A DNA stretch of 64,000 bases from Xylanibacter brevis ATCC 19188 (GTDB taxonomy: Bacteria; Bacteroidota; Bacteroidia; Bacteroidales; Bacteroidaceae), in contig NZ_JHXM01000014.1 in assembly GCF_000621725.1 (NCBI RefSeq), positions 1 through 64,000 of the forward strand, read 5' to 3'. Below, in pieces: positions 36,062-44,334 of this stretch. The notes beneath the pieces are model-generated. The model saw only the letters and a program-made list of their open reading frames with translations, did not search any database and was not told where the DNA came from. Numbering within the stretch: position 1 is the first letter of the stretch; every line of letters starts with the position of its first letter. The position numbers and the translations under genes were made by a program.

Positions 36062-37558
36062 TTATTTTTCTACGGGTTCAAAGATGATACGGTCTAACCT
36101 GAATGAGCGCGACAACTCACCGGAGGAGAACTCCTTGGGAGTGACGTTGGTGGTGATGGTCAACTGGGTGGTGACGGGCACCCCACTGGCATCATTTGCG
36201 TCATCCATCAACCACAGACGGTCGGTGGTATTGCTCACGGGAATCTCCAGATTCTCAAACGCCAGCATACGCGTCACGTCCGTACCACTCGTCAGCAATG
36301 TCTTCACATTATTGCGTTTGGAGGCCGAACGTCCGTTTGTGTTCTGATAGGCCACCGTGAACGACACACGCGTGGAGTCCAACTCTTCTGATGCTCCCTC
36401 TACCGTGACGGGGAGGAACACGGCATACACATTGTATGTTCCTGCCAGCACACCGGGAATGTCGAAGATCACCGTGGGGTTGGTCGATGCCGAGATAGGA
36501 ACCACTTCAATATAGCTGTCGCCACTGACGTGATCCACCATACTGTGTGCCGTCACCTCACGTGCATAGACCGAGGTCAGCGTGTTGTTATAGGTGCGAC
36601 CGTTCTGCTGTTCGGCCTCTATGCTGATGGGCTTGTCCCACGTCTCGCGGTTGTTGAAGTTCAGGTGCGTAGCAGCCAGTGCGCGACCGTTCGAGGTCTC
36701 CAGTTCTGTGGTGCCAGTCACCATCGCGCTGGGCACCGTGTCACGATAGATCAGGTTCTCGACGATAGCCAGTTGGGTGCGCACATGCTGCAGAGAGTCG
36801 GCCACCGCTGCATCCTCATCAAAGACTTTGAACGAAGGGGAGATGCGCTGATAGGCCTCATCCCACGCCGCATTGGTAGGCAGCACCATGGTATAGGCAG
36901 AGTCTTCGCGAGCAATAGCACCGATACCATAGACAGCGTGCTCCAGCAGTCGGTTATAGTTCACCATCACCGAGTCGTAAACAGGTCGTCCCTGCTCGTC
37001 GATGTCTATTTCCGTTGAGGCATCGACGTCAAACTTCACTTCATCAAATTGGCTGATGAAGGCATACGCCTTCGAGAAGTCGGGATTCGTCTGCAGGTGT
37101 TCATAGAGATTGTTGCGGTAAGGAATGGGGTGCTGCAACTGGTGAACCAGTCCGTTTCTCGCCTGTTGGTTGCCGGCCGTGATAGGCGTTCCGGCAAAGC
37201 TGTCAGCAGCATCAAACTCATAAATCTTTCCGTTCAGCATCTCTACGCTGACGCCCTGTGGTGTCGATGTAGGATAGATATGGCGGGCTATGTGGTTGGC
37301 CACCACCCTACTGATGTCTGCGGCGTCGCTTCCCTGCACGGGGGCAAACACGGTGAACGACTGACTCGAAGCGAGCAGATCAGCATAGCCTGCCTGACGC
37401 ACTTGTTCTGCAAAGGTCTGCGTGCTTCCGTCCAGCACCTGCATCACCGTCTGTCCGTAGCCCGCTGGCAACTGCTCATCGTAGTGGTCGCTCCAATCAG
37501 AGCAAGCCGTGAGAGCCAGCGACACCAACAAGACTGCTATTTCATTATTATGTTTCAT
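36062..37558 (-). CDS. Fasciclin-domain lipoprotein (498 aa)
   Basis: Surface lipoprotein candidate: signal with lipobox LALTAC, lipid Cys19. Two fasciclin-like (FAS1) regions are visible. The first is at about 35-165, with DLLASSQSFTVFAPVQGSD and a NGLVHQLQHPIPY end; the second is at about 170-330, with YTMVLPTNAAWDEAYQRI. A C-terminal beta-sandwich-like part (about 335-498, ending LDRIIFEPVEK) may bind ligand. FAS1 domains mediate adhesion or carbohydrate/protein contact in many phyla. It lies between the fasciclin gene at 37572 and the SusC at 36044 with gaps of 13 and 17 bp, so it is clearly part of the operon and may replace the usual SusE-like glycan-binding protein. Confidence 0.82.
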   Translation of the reverse strand: MKHNNEIAVLLVSLALTACSDWSDHYDEQLPAGYGQTVMQVLDGSTQTFAEQVRQAGYADLLASSQSFTVFAPVQGSDAADISRVVANHIARHIYPTSTPQGVSVEMLNGKIYEFDAADSFAGTPITAGNQQARNGLVHQLQHPIPYRNNLYEHLQTNPDFSKAYAFISQFDEVKFDVDASTEIDIDEQGRPVYDSVMVNYNRLLEHAVYGIGAIAREDSAYTMVLPTNAAWDEAYQRISPSFKVFDEDAAVADSLQHVRTQLAIVENLIYRDTVPSAMVTGTTELETSNGRALAATHLNFNNRETWDKPISIEAEQQNGRTYNNTLTSVYAREVTAHSMVDHVSGDSYIEVVPISASTNPTVIFDIPGVLAGTYNVYAVFLPVTVEGASEELDSTRVSFTVAYQNTNGRSASKRNNVKTLLTSGTDVTRMLAFENLEIPVSNTTDRLWLMDDANDASGVPVTTQLTITTNVTPKEFSSGELSRSFRLDRIIFEPVEK

Positions 37559-37571
37559 CGTCTTACTGTTT

Positions 37572-39434
37572 TTAGTCTTTATCTTCTGTATCTATCAGAC
37601 TGGTCGGCACATATTCCAGATAGTCAAAATGGAACTCGCCGAGTTCACTCTCTATATTTTTCACGCGGAAGTAGTGAGGACCATAATCCTGGAAAGTGAA
37701 GGTGCCCACGATGAAGCGCAGAGAGCCTACATTCTGTCTCAACGTCTTCTGTCCGTTGATCGCATAGACAGAGTTGGGGCCTTTCATATAACCGCGATTA
37801 CGCATCATCTTGTCGTTCTCCGCACCGTTGTCGGTGGTCTGGTCATCGCTGATCCAGCCTATCTGAGGCTGTTCGCCCGTGTAGTTGAAAGACACTGGAA
37901 TACCGATGATGTCGCCATCCACGAAAAGCTGCGCAATACCGCCCCACGAGCGGGCAGAATAGCCCAGACGTATTTCGTAGGTGCCGGGAGGCACGGGCAA
38001 CATACGCACCGTGACATCATACCAGCCTCTGACCGAGATCTCATCAGCTTGGTAGTTGGTCCAATAGTCAGATGCCCACATAATAAACTTCGAGGCATCA
38101 TTGAATTTGAGGTAATCGCCACAATAGTCTGGGCTCATCGTATAGCCCCCAAAGCCGTCCAGATTCGTCAGCTTCCATCGTATGTTGTTGTTGGTCAGCT
38201 GTGGCGGTATACTATAGGCATCAAAGCGGATACGCTTATTGAGCACATCATGCTGCATCACCGTTTCATCATATACCAGCATGTCGGTGAGCGAATGGAT
38301 AAAACCATTCATGCCGTCGATATTAGACCTCGACTCGTCGATGCCCACATAGCGTCCGTCTCGCTGTTCGTTAAGATGGTTGCCGGCCTTGAATTCTATC
38401 AGGCGGTTTTCCAGCATGGTCTCATAGTATTCATAGCGTTTTCCCATGTAGTAGCTGCTGGTGCACACACCATTATATATAAAGGAGTTGGTGGACATCT
38501 GGCGGTTCAGCATGTGGTAACTGACAAACTTGTTCAGGGCATTATGGCGACTGGTCGGGTCGGCCTCGTCTTCACGGCCATAATACGTTTGGGCATACCG
38601 TTCCAGATCGGCTATGTTGTGAATACCGGCAGCCTCCATCACACTGTTTGGTTCTGCAAACAGCGTATAGCCTAGGCGGCGCTGCTGCAATGGCTTCATC
38701 GTGTAACCCAGCACATTGACAAACTCCGTTGTATAGGGACTCTTATAGGTCATGTCGTAGGTCTCGGTTATCGAGTCGTTCAGATGCGTCAGTCGCAAAG
38801 CCTCAGCAAAGATGCTGTATGCAGGCATCTGGTCCAGAATAGAGCCCAGCGTCTCGTCACTTGGCTCCAGCACGTGGTCTATCACGTGCACCACACCATT
38901 GTGCAGTTCCACGTCAGGCACGGTGATCTGCGACTGCTTGTTCACCCAGATCTGGTGTCTTCCTTCACCGGTCGTCGCATATGAGATAATCACATAGCGG
39001 TTGTTCATGTTCGATGTGCCCAGGGCACCCTCTGTGAAGTCCTTTGTCAGATAGTCAATGGCCGTAGAACGGATGATGTGGTTATACACGATCTGCTGCT
39101 TTTCTTCCTTTGTCAAGGCATCCAACGAGGTGTGATGTGCCTTGAAATAAGTATCGAAAGCCACGTCGGTGGGGACAAAAGCCGTGTAATGTCCGTAAGT
39201 CGATAAGAGCGAGTACTCGCCAGCATCCTCCACGATCTTCGTAAAGATAGCAAAGGAGTCCGGTCGGTTTTCTATATAGGTGGCCACGGTCTCACCCTTG
39301 AAGGTGTAGTAGCTGTCTCCGTTCAGGTCATCGCTATTGCAAGATGCCTGCAGGGCAACGACCACAGCGAGTGTGCCAAAGAGCACGCCTTTGGCCAGTT
39401 TACGTTTCACGTATGCAGATATCATCGTTTTCAT
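37572..39434 (-). CDS. Fasciclin-domain lipoprotein (620 aa)
   Basis: Lipobox ALQASC gives lipid Cys32. The first FAS1 domain (about 45-195) is clear: YSLLSTYGHYTAFVPTDVAF, IVYNHII, and VELHNGVVHVIDHVLEP. A second, weaker one covers about 195-375 (NKFVSYHMLNRQ, VCTSSYYMG). The C-terminal 200 residues form a probable beta-sandwich with VPPGTYEIRLGYSARSWGG and YGPHYFRVKNIESELGEFH, similar in outline to carbohydrate-binding modules. It starts 3 bp after the SusD gene of pair 1. A surface glycan-binding role is inferred from lipidation, domain make-up and position between two SusC/D pairs. Confidence 0.85.
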   Translation of the reverse strand: MKTMISAYVKRKLAKGVLFGTLAVVVALQASCNSDDLNGDSYYTFKGETVATYIENRPDSFAIFTKIVEDAGEYSLLSTYGHYTAFVPTDVAFDTYFKAHHTSLDALTKEEKQQIVYNHIIRSTAIDYLTKDFTEGALGTSNMNNRYVIISYATTGEGRHQIWVNKQSQITVPDVELHNGVVHVIDHVLEPSDETLGSILDQMPAYSIFAEALRLTHLNDSITETYDMTYKSPYTTEFVNVLGYTMKPLQQRRLGYTLFAEPNSVMEAAGIHNIADLERYAQTYYGREDEADPTSRHNALNKFVSYHMLNRQMSTNSFIYNGVCTSSYYMGKRYEYYETMLENRLIEFKAGNHLNEQRDGRYVGIDESRSNIDGMNGFIHSLTDMLVYDETVMQHDVLNKRIRFDAYSIPPQLTNNNIRWKLTNLDGFGGYTMSPDYCGDYLKFNDASKFIMWASDYWTNYQADEISVRGWYDVTVRMLPVPPGTYEIRLGYSARSWGGIAQLFVDGDIIGIPVSFNYTGEQPQIGWISDDQTTDNGAENDKMMRNRGYMKGPNSVYAINGQKTLRQNVGSLRFIVGTFTFQDYGPHYFRVKNIESELGEFHFDYLEYVPTSLIDTEDKD

Positions 39435-39437
39435 ACC

Positions 39438-41003
39438 TTAGTTCTTTTCTATATCACTGGAAGTTGCATAAAATGGGTTCTGTTTCAGCAGCTTATTCAC
39501 CTTGAGTTCATCGCGGTGAATAGGCAGATAGAGGGCGTTCAGCGTGTTCAAGCGCGTCAACACGGTTGCCTGATCCTGACTCTCATACTTTCGCAACAGA
39601 TAGGTAGAGACCACATTGTTTAGGTCGCCCGTTCTGCGGATGCGTCGCAAGATGTCAAAATAGCGCTTTCCCTCAAACAGGAATTCTCGTTGGCGTTCGT
39701 CGAACACCAGGTCGCGCATCAGCTCTTGCGAGTTGTACCTCGACAACTGCAACGTCCCGCTACCCTTTGATGGGTTGGCCCTGTCGTAAGAATAGCTCAC
39801 CAGCGCCAAGGCTGCCTCTAGGTCACCAGCAGCATTACGCTCCACCAGTGCCTCTGCTTTCATCAGATAGACGTCGCTCAGTCTGTACACAATCCAGTTC
39901 TGTGTGTTCTGATTCGTCACATAATCGCTCTGCAACACCTGTGCACTGGTGCTTTCCTTGCGATAGGCCACATACTTCTTGATGGGTATGAAGGCCGCTG
40001 ACGTGTTGCTCCACAGTGCGTCATACTGCCTGACGTCGCTATTCTCAAAGAGGTTATATTTCTTGAAGTCGAGAGACGACAGGTAGTTGGCACTGGTGCG
40101 TCCGCCCTCCGTGCCATACATCTCGCACACCACGTAGTTGGGCACATAGTTGTCAAACTGCAGTTCAAAGATGCTCTCCGACGAATTGCCGATGCCAAAC
40201 ACCTGCTGGTTGTAGCGCGCCGATGGTTCCAAGAAAAGCGGGTTAAGACCTGGTTGCAACACTCTGTCGCACATCGCGATGCACTGGTCGTAGTCTCCCA
40301 GCCATAGGTACATATCTGCCATCAGTGTCCAGAGGGCTTTCTGCGTCACGCGCCCTTTGGTGTCGCTCGTTGTTGAATAGACGGCTTTCGCATAGTTGTC
40401 TTTGATTGTCTCCAGCTCTGCCAGCAACTTTCTCAGGATGGTGTCGCCATCAGTCTGTGCCAACTGGAACGGACGTGTGTCGTCGCTATAGGCCTGCGTG
40501 GTGAAAGGCACATCACCAAACGTACGTACCAGATAGAAGTAGCACAATGCGCGTAAGGTCATCGCCTCGGCCTCGTAGGCACGCAGTTCGCCAGTCTTGA
40601 AATTGGGATCCTGCTGCTGCACCTTCGGAGCATTCTCCAGCACGGTGTTACAATAGTTAATCACGCGATACAGGGGCGACCACTGCGTATAGCCATTGCT
40701 GGCATCGATATTGGCCGAGAGCATGTAGCTCAGGTCGCCACCGGGGTTCATGCCTGCCAGCACATTGTCCGAGCGCACCTCGCCCCAGACGATGAGACGT
40801 TCCATGGCCTCGGGCTCGAGCAGCGCGCGGTAACAGGCAGCCAGCGCACTCTCCACATCCTGCTTCGATTGCCAGAAGTCCTCGCCCACCAGTTCCGTCT
40901 GTGGTTTCAGGTTAAACCAGTCCTCGCAACTGGTCAGGGTGCAGATGCTGCCACCACCAATCATGAGGGCTATGAGAATATGATAAATCTTCTTCGTAAT
41001 CAT
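39438..41003 (-). CDS. SusD/RagB family lipoprotein (operon pair 1)
   Basis: 521 residues, lipobox LTSC with lipid Cys26. Typical SusD features: FNLKPQTELVGEDFWQSKQDVESALAACYRAL near the N-terminus, EAMTLRALCYFYLVRTFGDVPF in the TPR region, and YRLSDVYLMKAEALVERNAAGD and FDERQREFLFEGKRYFDILR at the C-terminus. It follows its SusC after 15 bp and precedes a fasciclin lipoprotein after 3 bp. Confidence 0.95.
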   Translation of the reverse strand: MITKKIYHILIALMIGGGSICTLTSCEDWFNLKPQTELVGEDFWQSKQDVESALAACYRALLEPEAMERLIVWGEVRSDNVLAGMNPGGDLSYMLSANIDASNGYTQWSPLYRVINYCNTVLENAPKVQQQDPNFKTGELRAYEAEAMTLRALCYFYLVRTFGDVPFTTQAYSDDTRPFQLAQTDGDTILRKLLAELETIKDNYAKAVYSTTSDTKGRVTQKALWTLMADMYLWLGDYDQCIAMCDRVLQPGLNPLFLEPSARYNQQVFGIGNSSESIFELQFDNYVPNYVVCEMYGTEGGRTSANYLSSLDFKKYNLFENSDVRQYDALWSNTSAAFIPIKKYVAYRKESTSAQVLQSDYVTNQNTQNWIVYRLSDVYLMKAEALVERNAAGDLEAALALVSYSYDRANPSKGSGTLQLSRYNSQELMRDLVFDERQREFLFEGKRYFDILRRIRRTGDLNNVVSTYLLRKYESQDQATVLTRLNTLNALYLPIHRDELKVNKLLKQNPFYATSSDIEKN

Positions 41004-41018
41004 AATACACGTAATAAA

Positions 41019-44000
41019 TTAGAGTCCTACTGTAATGCCAAAGGTGAAATACTTGGAGCGCGGTGTCTTCGACCAGTCGGCACAGATGCCCTGCGAGTCG
41101 TAGCCCACCTCGGGGTCAACGCCAGAGTACTTCGTCCATGTCAGGATGTTGTTGAGTGTGAACGACAGTGACGTCTGGCTCAGGCCCACGCGCTTCACCA
41201 GTTTCGGGTCTAACGTATAGTTCACCGTGAGCTGTTTCCAGCGCAGGAACGATCCATCCTCCACGAAGCGGTCACTACCCATCCAGTTGCGACCGTCTTG
41301 ATACAGGGCGCGTGGCATGTTGGTCACGTCGCCATCCTTGCGCCATCGCCAGTTCACCGACACACACTGGTTGTCGTTCGAGTACATATTCTCGGCATAC
41401 ATGCGGGCATAGTTGACCACCTTGTTGCCATAGCGGAAGTTAAAGAAGCAGTTCAGCGACAAGCGCTTGTTATAGCGCAGCGAGAAACCGAAACCGCCAT
41501 TCAACTTCGGGTTACAGTTGCCCAGATAGACCACGTCGAGCTCATCGATGGTACCGTCCTTATACACATCCTCATAGATGGCATCGCCACCACGGAACTT
41601 CCGTGCGCTGGTGGTGCCATAAGCATAGTACAAAGGCACGGGCTCATGATAACTGTCAAAGACCACGTTTCCGTTCTTATCGCGTGCCACCGGTGCGTTT
41701 GGTCCACTGACGCCTGGCACTTCCACTTCGCTCCATTTGTCATACTGATAGACGCCGTGCGAGCGCAGTCCGTAGATAGAACCAAACGAGTTGTTGATCT
41801 GCACTCGGCTCAGATAGTTGCCGTTGGCATAGCTGAAGTCGCCGTTGTACGAGTCCAGCACATTGGCGTCCAGCGCCTTGATGGTGTTCTTATAGTTCGA
41901 CAGGTTGGCGTTAAGGTCCAACGTGAACTTACCCATGTTGATGAGGTTGGTGGTGTTGATGTTTAGCTCCCAGCCGTCGTTATCCATGGTTCCTGCGTTG
42001 ATATAACTCAGATAGTCGAAGCCCGAGCTTCCCGGTATGCGCTGGTCCTTGAACAGCATGTCTTCCGTGCGACGGTGATACACGTTGAGGTCGGCCGTGA
42101 AGCGGTCTTCAAACAGACCGAGATTCAGTCCCACGTTATAGCTCGTAGAGCGCTCCCACTTCAGATTGGTGAGCTTCACCGAACTGGGTTTGATCGTTGG
42201 CGTGCCATTATAGTTGTTGCCGCCCGTGCCCCACGAACCGTTGTATCGTGCAAAGTACAGATACTCACGGTCGGGCATATTACCCGTCACGCCCCATCCG
42301 GCGCGCAACGAGAATTCCGACAGCCAGTTCTCCCAGGGTTTCAGGAACTTCTCATCACTGATGATCCACTTACCCGACAACGAGGGGAAGGTGCCCCAGC
42401 GGTTGCCAGAACCAAAGCGGGTAGAACCGTCCCAGCGGATGGTTGCATCCAGGATGTAACGGCCCTGATAGGCATAGTGAAGACGGCCAAGCACAGCCAT
42501 CGACCTCCACTGGCCTTGTTCCGAGTTGAGGTCGCGCAGGTTAGCTCCTGCCGTTGCATCGGTGATGGCCTGCGAGGGCGAACCAAACGTCACGAAGCGC
42601 TGGCTCTGCGAGTTGCCGGTAGTCATCTGCCATGAGCCATACAGCATCAGCGAATGGTTGTCACCCGTGTTGGGCATCCACGTCAGGTTCTGGTCGGTCA
42701 TCACCGACAAGCCCTCGTTTTCCTGCTCCTCACTGCGGTTGACCTGTTCGTTCAACCATGTTGTAGGCACAATCTCCTTAGGCAGGAACTTATTGATCTT
42801 ATAGTTTTCTATGTCAAACGTCACGTAGCCATTGTAACGCAGGCGCTGATGGTCGGTGGGCTCGATGAAGTCATACTGCACACGCAGCGTGGGTATGATA
42901 CGCATGTTCTTCTGCACGTTCTGCGCCAGATGTGCCACAGCGATGGGGTTGTAGAGGTCTTTCTGCGAGGCATCCAGTCCCGACGAGGGCAGGATGTTAT
43001 AGTAAGTCCCCGTGTTGTTGCCGGCATTATCCTGTCGGTAGATGCCCACGTTAGGCAGTTTGCGATAGGCCACGTCCAGCAAACCGATGTTTGAGCCCGT
43101 GGCTGGGTAGTACTGCTCGTAGTTACGGTCGTTGTTGGTGTAGGTCATCGAGAAGTCGCTGGAGAACTTCAGGCGTTCAGACACCTGATACTCCAGGTTC
43201 ATGCGGGTCGAGAAGCGATCCATCTGCTGTTCTATCACCGTACCTGTCTGGTTGTAATAACCCAGCGAGGCGCGGAAGCGGGCTTTCTGTCCACCGCCAC
43301 TGATAGAGAGTGAGTGATCGTGTGTCCATCCCATCTGACTGACCTCTTTCACCCAGTTGGTGTTGTTGTTAAACTGCTCGTATTCCGAGAAGTTGGGGTC
43401 GTAGTTAAACTCGGGCACGTTAGCCTCGCGCTCGTCCTGGTTACGGTTGAAATAGGCCTGCTTCATCAGCATGGTATAGTCGTCGCCGTTCAGCATCTTC
43501 ATGCCCTCCGGCTGCCAGTTGCCGCTCAGGCGGTAGCTATAGGTCACGCGGGTAGGTCCTGTGACGCCCTTCTTTGTTCTGATGCTGATAATACCGTTGG
43601 CACCGCGTGCGCCCCATATCGCGCAGGCAGCACCGTCTTTCAGCACGGTGATGTCCTCTATATCCTCTGGCGATATGTTCAGCAGCGTGGCAAACTGGTC
43701 GTTGGAAGCTGTGTTATAGTCGAACGAGGCGTCTATCTGCGAGTCGAAAGGGATGTCGTTGAGCAAGATCAGCGGTTCGCTGTTGGAGTTGATACTCGTG
43801 GTACCACGCACACGCAGCGACGAACCACTGCCCAGGTCGCCCGAGTTGGCCACGATGTCGAGTCCGGCAATACGGCCCTGCAGGGCGTCATCGACCGAAG
43901 CCACCGACATGCCCTCGAAGGTTTTCATCGAGATGGTCTGCTGTGCACCGCTCAACTCGCGCACCGGCACGTTGAAACCGTCGGCTCCGGTGCGTCGCTT

Positions 44001-44327
44001 TCCTTTGATCTGCACTTCGGCAATGGTCTGACTGTCGTCTTTCAGGGTCACCACAAAGCGTCTGCGGTCTTTGATGGGCAGCAGCTGTGTCTTACAGCCC
44101 ACATAGGATATTTTCAGCATGTTGTCCACGTTCTTCACCTGCAGCGAGAAGTTGCCGTTGAAGTCGGTCACGGTCGATGTGATGATGCGTCCGCCCTTGT
44201 CCTGTTCCACGATGGTGGCACCAATACACTCGCCATCAGGAGCCATGACCTGTCCGGTAATCATCGTCTGTGCGGTGATACCGCCGACGCACATCATAAG
44301 TAGGGTTAATAATAAATATCGTTTCAT
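41019..44327 (-). CDS. SusC/RagA-type TonB-dependent transporter (operon pair 1)
   Basis: 1102 residues. Signal peptide (ends GGITAQ at about 20); regulatory-like domain ITGQVMAPDGECIGATIV; plug with GRIAGLDIVANSGDLGSG, SEPLILLNDIPF and IEDITVLKDGAACAIWGARGANGIISIRTK; barrel ending FGITVGL. It lies 7 bp after the large fasciclin lipoprotein gene and 15 bp before its SusD. With the second pair downstream, the operon codes for two different outer-membrane pumps, implying two ligands or two size classes of one ligand. Confidence 0.95.
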   Translation of the reverse strand: MKRYLLLTLLMMCVGGITAQTMITGQVMAPDGECIGATIVEQDKGGRIITSTVTDFNGNFSLQVKNVDNMLKISYVGCKTQLLPIKDRRRFVVTLKDDSQTIAEVQIKGKRRTGADGFNVPVRELSGAQQTISMKTFEGMSVASVDDALQGRIAGLDIVANSGDLGSGSSLRVRGTTSINSNSEPLILLNDIPFDSQIDASFDYNTASNDQFATLLNISPEDIEDITVLKDGAACAIWGARGANGIISIRTKKGVTGPTRVTYSYRLSGNWQPEGMKMLNGDDYTMLMKQAYFNRNQDEREANVPEFNYDPNFSEYEQFNNNTNWVKEVSQMGWTHDHSLSISGGGQKARFRASLGYYNQTGTVIEQQMDRFSTRMNLEYQVSERLKFSSDFSMTYTNNDRNYEQYYPATGSNIGLLDVAYRKLPNVGIYRQDNAGNNTGTYYNILPSSGLDASQKDLYNPIAVAHLAQNVQKNMRIIPTLRVQYDFIEPTDHQRLRYNGYVTFDIENYKINKFLPKEIVPTTWLNEQVNRSEEQENEGLSVMTDQNLTWMPNTGDNHSLMLYGSWQMTTGNSQSQRFVTFGSPSQAITDATAGANLRDLNSEQGQWRSMAVLGRLHYAYQGRYILDATIRWDGSTRFGSGNRWGTFPSLSGKWIISDEKFLKPWENWLSEFSLRAGWGVTGNMPDREYLYFARYNGSWGTGGNNYNGTPTIKPSSVKLTNLKWERSTSYNVGLNLGLFEDRFTADLNVYHRRTEDMLFKDQRIPGSSGFDYLSYINAGTMDNDGWELNINTTNLINMGKFTLDLNANLSNYKNTIKALDANVLDSYNGDFSYANGNYLSRVQINNSFGSIYGLRSHGVYQYDKWSEVEVPGVSGPNAPVARDKNGNVVFDSYHEPVPLYYAYGTTSARKFRGGDAIYEDVYKDGTIDELDVVYLGNCNPKLNGGFGFSLRYNKRLSLNCFFNFRYGNKVVNYARMYAENMYSNDNQCVSVNWRWRKDGDVTNMPRALYQDGRNWMGSDRFVEDGSFLRWKQLTVNYTLDPKLVKRVGLSQTSLSFTLNNILTWTKYSGVDPEVGYDSQGICADWSKTPRSKYFTFGITVGL

Positions 44328-44334
44328 GTTTCTT